Assembly: GCF_047675955.1 (NCBI RefSeq)
Contig: NC_132910.1
Span: forward strand, 90,856,923 to 90,920,922
Length of the DNA: 64,000 bases
DNA from: Chlorocebus sabaeus
Lineage: Eukaryota > Chordata > Mammalia > Primates > Cercopithecidae
Direction of reading: 5' to 3'
Shown here: positions 56,991 to 64,000 of the stretch, piece by piece
Position numbering within the stretch: the stretch's first letter is position 1
Layout of the letters: every line of letters starts with the position of its first letter
The notes under the pieces: generated by a model
Databases searched by the model: none
What the model was told of the DNA's origin: nothing
What the model saw: the letters and a program-made list of their open reading frames with translations, nothing else
Made by a program: the position numbers and the translations under genes

Positions 56991-57439
56991 CTTCCTGATG
57001 TTCCCTCTAATAAAGAGAACTAATTACCCTCCACAGTGCCACCTGGGCTAGAGACAAGCAATGTCAGGAAAGGGCTTTGACAAACACATTTATTTGTCCA
57101 GGACCAAGTCCAGGGCCAGCAACCCCCATTCTTCCTGGTATCAGAGTGGAGCCAGATGCACACAAGATCAATAAAAGGTCCAGAGTTCACTGCAGGCTGG
57201 GGGCAGTACCTGCAGACAAGGCATCCCCTGGGAAGACTAGGGCTTCCTGCCTCCGCAGGGGTGATGCTTTCAGAGCCCATACGGAGTACAGATCAACCTG
57301 GGCACTGTGACCTGACATTGGGTTGAAGTTCCCATCTGAAACAAGCTGAAAGGTTTGAGGATGCCAAACAAGGAGTTTAAAAGGAAGGAAAGGTTGTTTT
57401 ATTCATGCGAACATACCTGCTTTTTAATGAAAGAATTTT

Positions 57440-57627
57440 AAGCAGGTAACTATTTGTCGACATTATTATCCCCTGATTTTACATACAAGGAAACTAATTA
57501 TGGAATGGGTAAGTGACTGTATCACATATCTAAAAACGGGAAGAGAAAAGAACTCACGTTTACTGCATTCAATGAGCATCTACTCATTACCTAGTTTAAT
57601 TCTTTCCACAATCCTAGAAAGGAAGCG
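57440..57627 (-). mobile_element. MIR SINE remnant(s) cut by Alu
   Basis: 'tattatcccctgattttaca' with 'aggaaactaattatggaatg' (57460-57510) and 'aatgagcatctactcattac' with 'ctagtttaattctttccaca' (57570-57612) both fit minus-strand MIR segments. There may be two overlapping copies. The second stops at the Alu. Confidence 0.6.
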
Positions 57628-57880
57628 TTTTTATTTTTATTTTTCATTTGTTTTGAGACAGGATCTTGCTCTGCCACACAGGCTTGAGTGCAGTGGTGTA
57701 ATCTTGGTTCACTGCAACCTCCACCTCCTGGTTCAAGCGATTCTCATGCCTCAGCCTCCCAAGTAGCTGGAATTGTAGGTGTGTGCCACCACGCCTGGCT
57801 AATTTTTGTGTTTTTAGTAGAGATGAGGTTTCACCATGTTGGTCAGGCTCGAACTCTTGGCCTCAAGTTATCCACCTTCC
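57628..57880 (-). mobile_element. Alu SINE, 5' end missing
   Basis: T/A-rich tail '(ttttatt)n' is followed by 'gagacaggatcttgctctgc', ending at 'caagttatccaccttcc'. The remaining 45 or so bases of the Alu 5' end are absent and the next Alu begins immediately. Confidence 0.93.
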
Positions 57881-58176
57881 TTTTTTTTTTTTTTTGAGAC
57901 AGAGTCTCACTCTGTTGCCAGGCTGGAGTGCAGTGGCGCCATCTTGGCTCACTGCAACCTCTGCCTCCTGGTTCAAGTGATTCTGTTGCCTCAGCCTCCT
58001 GAGTAGCTGGAATTACAGGTGCGTGCCACCACGCCTGGCTAATTTTTGTATTTCTAGTACAGACGGGGGTTTCACCATGATGGCCAGGCTGGTCTTGAAC
58101 CCCTGACTTCAGGTGATCCACCTATCACAGCCGCTCAAAGTCCTGGGATTACAGGCCCAAGTCACCGCACCCAGCC
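57881..58176 (-). mobile_element. Alu SINE, full length, abutting previous Alu
   Basis: Poly-T of 15, then 'gagacagagtctcactctgt' to 'gtcaccgcacccagcc'. Same orientation as its neighbour, forming a direct Alu-Alu tandem. Confidence 0.95.
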
Positions 58177-58780
58177 CAGATCAGCTCCTTTTGTTAGCTG
58201 CAGATGCTTTCTCCAACTTCTTTTCCCTCTAAAGAGAAGGTAAGACTAAACTGATAACTTATGGCATCTGTTCCTCCCAAAAGCTCTACATGAACCCACC
58301 TGATAATGGGGCTTTGGCAATTACCTTATTTCTTCCAACCCAAGTCCTCAATCTACTGTGGAGCTCAGCATGCAAAGAAAGATGATGCCATCTATCTTTT
58401 GCCCAAAGGTGAGTACATACTAAGACGTGTCTACTCTCGGGTCCATGTGCTCAAATTTAAAAAAGACACCAGGCAATAACTTGATATATCACAATTTTAG
58501 ATGTACTACCCAGTTCCAATACAGGGAATTAGAATATTTCCAAAACTCTGAACTCAAATCCCAACTTACACTACTGACAGATCTTAATTACTTACATTTA
58601 AGGACAAGGCAAAAGTAAAACCCAAAATCTGGTGAGTTAACATTCATTCCCAGTTCACCAAATGTTTTGCCAGAAAATTTATAGGATTACTTATTCATAG
58701 ATGTAGGTAATTATATACAGTTGAGGTTTCTCTAGAAATGACTCCTATGGTATCTTAATTTGGAGTCTTCTAATGAAATT
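58177..58780. other. Unique non-coding sequence
   Basis: Nothing recognised. Confidence 0.5.
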
Positions 58781-58798
58781 GCTACTATCTCCAGTTTA

Positions 58799-59103
58799 TT
58801 TATTTTTATGTTTTTATTTTTATTTTTAGACAGAGTCTTGCTCTGTTGCCCAGGATGGAGTGCAGTGGTGCAATCTCGGCTCACTGCAACCTCTGCCTCC
58901 TGGGTTCAAGCTATTCTCCTGCCTCAGCCTCCTGAGTACCTGGGACTACAGGCGTGCACCACCACGCCTGGTTAGTTTTTGTATTTTTAGTAGAGACGGG
59001 GTTTCACCATGTTGTCCAGGATGGTCTCGATCTCCTGACTTTGTGATCCGCCTGCCTCGGCCTCCCAAAGTGCTGGGATTTCAGGCGTGAGCCACCGCGC
59101 TCA
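58799..59103 (-). mobile_element. Alu SINE with perfect 18-bp target duplication
   Basis: (TTTTTAT)n tail at the left, then 'agacagagtcttgctctgtt' to 'gagccaccgcgctca'. The duplication 'gctactatctccagttta' is identical at 58781-58798 and 59104-59121. Confidence 0.97.
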
Positions 59104-59329
59104 GCTACTATCTCCAGTTTAATAACCAAATTATTACTGTCCTGTTTGGTCTGATTGTGTCCTAGTCTGGACCCCAGCTTCTCTTTCAAAAAAATGAGCA
59201 TTTCCTCACTTCCTGAGACCTTACTGTTTCAGTCTGATGAAGCAACTTCCCATGGATGGCATTGTGGCCACCGAGAGAAACCCCACCCACCAAAGGAGAA
59301 AGCTTTGCCCACAGGGCCCCCGGGAGGTG

Positions 59330-59470
59330 CCATTTTCATCTTCTATTGCACTGCGCTGACATTTTTAAATTATAATGACTCCATATCCCAAATGAGTCCT
59401 AAGAACATTCTGAATCAGCTAATTAATAAATCAATTGCTCTTCAGGATGGCATTTATCAAATTCACAACT
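59330..59470. promoter_or_regulatory. Candidate conserved non-coding stretch (AT-rich motif cluster)
   Basis: 'ttaaattataatgactccat' and 'cagctaattaataaatcaat' (about 59416-59435) hold several ATTA/TAAT cores in unique sequence that lies next to a CpG-bearing GC-rich patch (59300-59335). The assignment is by motif density only. Confidence 0.22.
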
Positions 59471-61682
59471 AATATGTGAGGTGCGAGTAGAGTGGAAGTC
59501 TGCAGCTGCTACACCTCTGGCTCTGGTAGGACCCCGCTACTTCCAAAACCTCTGCTGTGCTCTGGCTGTAAGCAAAACACTTTCAAGTTTCTATGCATAC
59601 TCTTTGAGTCCATTGGGATACACATTTTATCATCAGAGACAACATCTTATGCAATAATGAGTAGTTGCCTAAAGAATGAAGAATAGGAGCATCCCTACTA
59701 ATCAGACACTCAGTGTCCCATATGGTGATGGTAATTGAAACATCCTTCTGGTCACACTGTTGAACTAAGATTAAAATCAATTAGATGCCACTGTTTAGAT
59801 GTTGGTGGCATTCTGGTGTCTTTTTCTTGTTCGTCAGGCACAGAGATGAAGTGGGAGTTAACAATACCAAGCAAGGCATCCTACTTCACCAAGAGTGGAC
59901 CACTGGTGAACTCTCAGTCCCTTAAAACCTGATGTTTTCTACAGGCTTCAGAATCACTGCCAGCGTCCTGAAAATCAGTTGTGACAATTAGGCTGTCAGA
60001 GCAGTGTGTACTGCTCTTAATCATCTACTTAGTGTCTCTTTCTTGGTCATAGACTGTACCCTCCTTACCACTGCAGCCACACGGCTCCTCTTCACATGCT
60101 GTTATTGACAGTGTGGGTGGGATAGCGGGATGGTAGGCAGCTGCCCAAATTTTCTGTTCATCATTAATGGGATGACATAAAATGAGACCACAGGACAAGA
60201 CTGCAGAGAGCTTGGGGACAGGTTGAGTAAGAGGCAGAGGGCCGCTGTCAGATGCCAGAGGGCTGAACAGAAGCCTGCCATTGGTTTAGTCCTATTCTGG
60301 CTCACACTATTCACCTTTCTTTCTTTTCGATATCATCAATATGGTTTTTCTCCTGAAGGGGACTCTCTCTCTCTCCCTCTGCCCCAACACAGCATCCCTT
60401 TTGATGAGATAATGGGTGTTGACTTGCAGTCAAATACTTACTAAAGCCTGATGGCTCCACAAATTACTTAGACAGAATCTAATCCTGAGGGTAGGTATCA
60501 ATGATGGGGTATGTGTGTGGGGAATCTGTCCTACAGAGAGGTCACACCGAAGAAGTAAGACGATGGGAGAGAAGAAGTGAGGGTGGTGACAGAGACGGGG
60601 AAGGAACTAGACATGTGGCTGCATTAGACAGAGTACACAGAAGGGAGGCCTGATGTGGACATGGGAAAAGGTGTATCCATTAAGAATGAAAATAGAAAAG
60701 GGCTTTTTTATTTCAAGTTCTGGGTGTCTGAATCAGGTCAAATTGGCAGAGACACATAGGTAGAAACTGAAGTTAGAAAAATTAAATAAGTGCAAGGATA
60801 TCATATTTTGCTGTATAAGTTCATTTCCAAACATACAGACGTCAGAGAGTTTTGATAAATGCTCATATTCTTTTCATGATTGTACTAAGATCTCACACAG
60901 TAAATGACATCAGGTCTTAGAGTGGATTGAGACCAAGACAAAGCAGGAAGCTACTTTGAATAAAATTTTACTCATCTCAGTATTTTTTGATGTTTCCTTT
61001 ATCTGAACTGAAGCACTTCATATGATGTCATCTCTTATTTTCTCTTTGGTAGTCTCCTTTATAAATCTATGGTGAATGGTATATAATAGTTTCATTGGTA
61101 CCACCATCCCCTTATACCTGATATTATGATAATTCTGAAATACAAACTGAATAAATACATAGGTAGGTCATTTTCAAAATGATTTTTATTTGCTCAACAG
61201 ATTGAATCTGTGCAGTAGTAAAATTACAGTTCGTTAAGTAAATCTTGAGTCAGAGTAAGGTTTAGCAGGGTAATGTTGATCTTTAACCCCTTCGTCTAGA
61301 ATATGTTTTTAGGAGTGGGAGGAAATCCCAACATCTATATAAACAGAGAACTCAGAGTTTGAAATGCTCCAAGCAGACATTCTTATAGTTATTTGTGACA
61401 GCTTGACGGTGACAAAAATTTCAGGAGCTGAAATGCTTTCTCCTCGGCTTATGAATGGCTTTTTATGCAAGTCTTGATAGATCATTTTGTGCCTTCATTT
61501 TCCTACCTACAGATTGCCAGAAGCCTTGGTGACTGAACTATGGCTTATAAGAAGGTAGCACCATACTTTATTTTTATTTTACTAGCCAGACTCTATCACC
61601 AAACTACACATTTTTGTCTGTAAGGGGAAGAGTTTAAGAAAGAAACGACCTACTAATAATAGGTTAAATATTATTTTATATT
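59471..61682. other. Unique non-coding sequence (about 2.2 kb)
   Basis: No repeat or exon is recognised. A short (CT)n lies at 60364-60380. Confidence 0.5.
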
Positions 61683-61697
61683 TAAAGATGTATTTTA

Positions 61698-61991
61698 TTT
61701 TATTTTTTGAGACAGGGTCTCACTCTGTCACCCAGGCTGGAGTGCAGTGGCACAATCATAGCTTACTGTAGCCTCAACCTCCCTGGACTCAGGTGATCCT
61801 CCCACCTCAGCCTCCCAAGTAGCTGGGACTATAGGTGTGCACCACCACACCAGGCTAATTTTTGTATTTTTTGTAGAGACGGGGTTCTGCCATATTGCCC
61901 AGGCTGGTCTCAAACTCCTGGGCTCAAGCAGTCCACCCACCCTGGCCTCCCAAAGTACAGGGATTACAGACATGAGCCAACATGCCCAGAC
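61698..61991 (-). mobile_element. AluJ-type SINE with target duplication
   Basis: T-rich tail, then 'gagacagggtctcactctgt', with AluJ-like 'agcctcaacctccctggact', ending 'catgcccagac'. Flanks 'taaagatgtatttta' (61683-61697) and 'taaatatgtatttta' (61992-62006) differ at one base. Confidence 0.95.
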
Positions 61992-62006
61992 TAAATATGT
62001 ATTTTA

Positions 62007-62451
62007 AAATAGCCATTAGTTTATATGACTTTTGGTAGCAGACAGAGCTTTTCTTTATAGGCACAGTCTTCAAAATATAGCTCCATTAAAACATTTTTGC
62101 TTCTGGCCTTCTCCAGTATACTTTAAATACCTATTGCATGGCTTTATTAGGATATCCTTTAATTTAGAAAATCAAGGTGATTCATTTTAATCTTTTGGAG
62201 GAAAATTGTGTGTTTTTCCCTGTGAGGCCGTGTCACAATTCTTTGATAGCACAAAGGTGGGGAAAACCCCAAAAGTGTAATGAGACTGGATGGATCTGCT
62301 TCTTCCCACATTATTCAGTAAGATTTTCACAGTACACACTTAGGATTTTTCTGAATCTATGAGAAGACAGGCCAGAGACAGGGTAATGGGACTCAGCTCT
62401 GACTGATTTGCAAATGGTACAAATTTCACTACTTGGCAAATCTCCCTCACT
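62007..62451. other. Unique non-coding sequence
   Basis: Nothing recognised. Confidence 0.5.
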
Positions 62452-62515
62452 CCATTCTTTCCTCCTTTCCTTTCTTCTTCCTTTCTCAGCTTTCTTCCCC
62501 CTCCCTCTTTCCTCC
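62452..62515. repeat. Pyrimidine-rich (TTCC/CTTT)n tract
   Basis: Mostly C and T over 64 bp with a few purines. The minus strand is Gly/Lys/Arg-coding by composition only. Confidence 0.85.
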
Positions 62516-62526
62516 ATTATTCACAT

Positions 62527-62585
62527 TGTGTATATATATATTGTGTAAAAAACAAAACAAAACAAACAAACAAATATATATATAT
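62527..62585. repeat. (TA)n / (AAAAC)n / (TA)n compound repeat
   Basis: 'tgtatatatatat', then 'aaaacaaaacaaaacaaac', then 'aaatatatatatat'. Low complexity. Confidence 0.9.
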
Positions 62586-63419
62586 GGTTCTTTTATTCTG
62601 GATTAGCCTAGACCCCTCTTCGTCCAGAATAGTGTGAGAAGTTGGGTGCAGAGGGCAGCATGGAGAATATAAGATCACTCAGATTCAATCCGTTGAGCAA
62701 ATCATAAAAATATTGTTCAAGGAGTCCTGCAAGAGTCACACGGAATCCCACAGTGCTTGTTTTACACACGTTTCCATGCGTACCTGATACTGTGTCTCTC
62801 CCTCAAACACTTGGGACAGCTCAGTTCATGGGGAGGTAACAGATAAACTGGAACACTTTTTTCTGGGCTTCTGTACAAAGCCTTTTAAATATGATTTAGA
62901 CAACTGAGAACTGATTAAGAAACAAAGTGCCACTGCTAGCACTAGGAAGTTGATTGCCCTGGTGAACAGGATCAATCAAGTACAGGAGGTAAAATCTTCA
63001 AAAATACTTTCTAGCTGTGCCCTATTGCTGATCACCAAACTCATGGTAATGGAAGAAAACATGCTTCACCTGATTATTGTGATAACTGAACACACTGCTG
63101 CTTCTATTGTTGTGAAAGGCTTGCTTGAAAAGGAAAGTTAATCTGGAGGGATGGATGACTGAGTGGCAAGCCTAGGTCACAAAGCACAGCTCTCTTCACC
63201 AGAAATCTACATGGGACTCAGGAAGAAACAGAATTCAGGATATTTTGTGTGTTTATTTGTTTATTTGGTAGTACGTTTGATCTGGGCAGGAGACTATTTT
63301 AGGGATCTCCAATCTCATCCATTTGATCTATTTTTCTTTTAAGCATGTGTGCTTAGTAAATTACATATTGTAAGCGACCCTGGGGTGTGCAATCTTATCT
63401 CTTTTAATACACTTTTCCA
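62586..63419. other. Unique non-coding sequence
   Basis: Nothing recognised. Confidence 0.5.
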
Positions 63420-63439
63420 TTCTGACAAGGAGCTTCAGT

Positions 63440-63700
63440 GGCTTGGAATAATCCTCTTCAATTGACAAAAGAAGCCCCCAATTTCTAAGTTTTTAAACCA
63501 TTAGTGGCTGATCAGTTGCAACAAATATGCTGCCACTGCTGCTGCTGCACCTAATGATTGAATTTTAAATATTCATGATGGATGGATGTCTGTGTGTGTG
63601 CACAGAAATGACAGCATCGACGGCTGCTTCTCACCAGGGCACCGTTAAAGCTGAGGCAGAAGCTGCATATGTCAGATATTTTCTGGTTAAATATTCCAGT
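63440..63700. promoter_or_regulatory. Candidate conserved non-coding element
   Basis: Motif-dense unique sequence: 'ccattagtggctgatcagtt' (about 63499-63518), a short (CTG)n at 63536-63549, 'cctaatgattgaattttaaa' (63550-63569), and 'ttaaatattcatgatggatg'. Homeodomain-like ATTA/TAAT cores cluster here. No transcript structure is seen. Confidence 0.25.
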
Positions 63701-64000
63701 CATTAAAAAAATTATTCTCATATAGATCCAGAAGCATTAATGCGTGAGATATATGCATCTACAAACACAACAATGTTGAAATGAGCAGAGTCCTTTCCTC
63801 AAAAATAGCCCTTTAATGATTGAACAAAAAACAACATTGAACACACCAGCAATTCTGACAGTGGCTATTTTTGGGCATTGTGATTTTTGGTGATTTTAAT
63901 TTTCTTATTTTTGTCTATCTGTACACATTATTTTTCTAAGAAGACAAAAGTTCAAAAAGTTCAAGCTAAGCAAAATAATATCATAATAAAATGCTGACCA
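63701..64000. other. AT-rich sequence to window end, possible old L1 tail
   Basis: 'gggcattgtgatttttggtg' and the following T-rich text (about 63875-63940) loosely resemble the T-rich complement of an old L1 3' UTR. Not firm. Confidence 0.35.

Overview
This window is nuclear DNA of a catarrhine primate, most likely an Old World monkey (Cercopithecidae: macaque, baboon or relative). The evidence is about twenty Alu elements of several ages, MIR/L2/L1/hAT fossils, a HERV-K-type solo LTR, low CpG content and no compact genes. The monkey call rests on the two youngest-looking Alus. The one at 36189-36460 carries the 'gccggatctcagctcac' and 'cgccacctcgccc' variants, and the one at 6326-6660 carries 'gtgaggtggcggg'. 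I associate these with cercopithecid AluYR-type subfamilies rather than human AluY. This rests on recalled consensus sequences, not on a database search.

I find no protein-coding gene, rRNA, tRNA or other RNA gene that I can support. Reading frames are short, many begin at TTG/CTG, and many lie inside repeats. The longest ones (about 310-330 codons at 36.8-37.9 kb) come from a CAT/CAC array. The window is best read as intergenic or deep-intronic DNA. An exon could be missed by eye.

Layout: 0-6.3 kb holds fossil LINE material, an L1M 3' end and an AluS. 6.3-7.5 kb holds a young Alu and a solo ERV2 LTR with a perfect 6-bp target duplication. 7.5-17 kb is mostly unique with MIRs, an L1M tail containing a 100-bp purine tract, and a palindromic element. 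17-26.6 kb is Alu/MIR/L1-rich. 27.2-28.3 kb is an L1-ORF1-like (HAL1-type) relic. 30.3-30.8 kb is a unique stretch with AP-1, GC-box and AT-rich motifs. 31.3-32.7 kb is a long L2 interrupted by MER5A. 34.8-36.8 kb holds an L1M split by an Alu, an intact MER1B-type hAT element, an AluYR and a MIR. 36.9-37.8 kb is a trinucleotide array with 102-bp and 45-bp higher-order units. 39-44 kb is largely unique. 44.0-45.4 kb is a nest: ancient repeat, retroposed mRNA 3' end, truncated Alu, GGAA microsatellite, AluY. 45.8-64 kb is unique sequence interspersed with Alus, plus several stretches that may be conserved non-coding elements.

No new gene system is visible. The features most worth a second look are the CAT/CAC array, the nested locus at 44-45.4 kb, the dated insertions with intact target duplications, and the candidate regulatory stretches near 30.4, 41.3, 48.8, 56.8, 59.4 and 63.5 kb.
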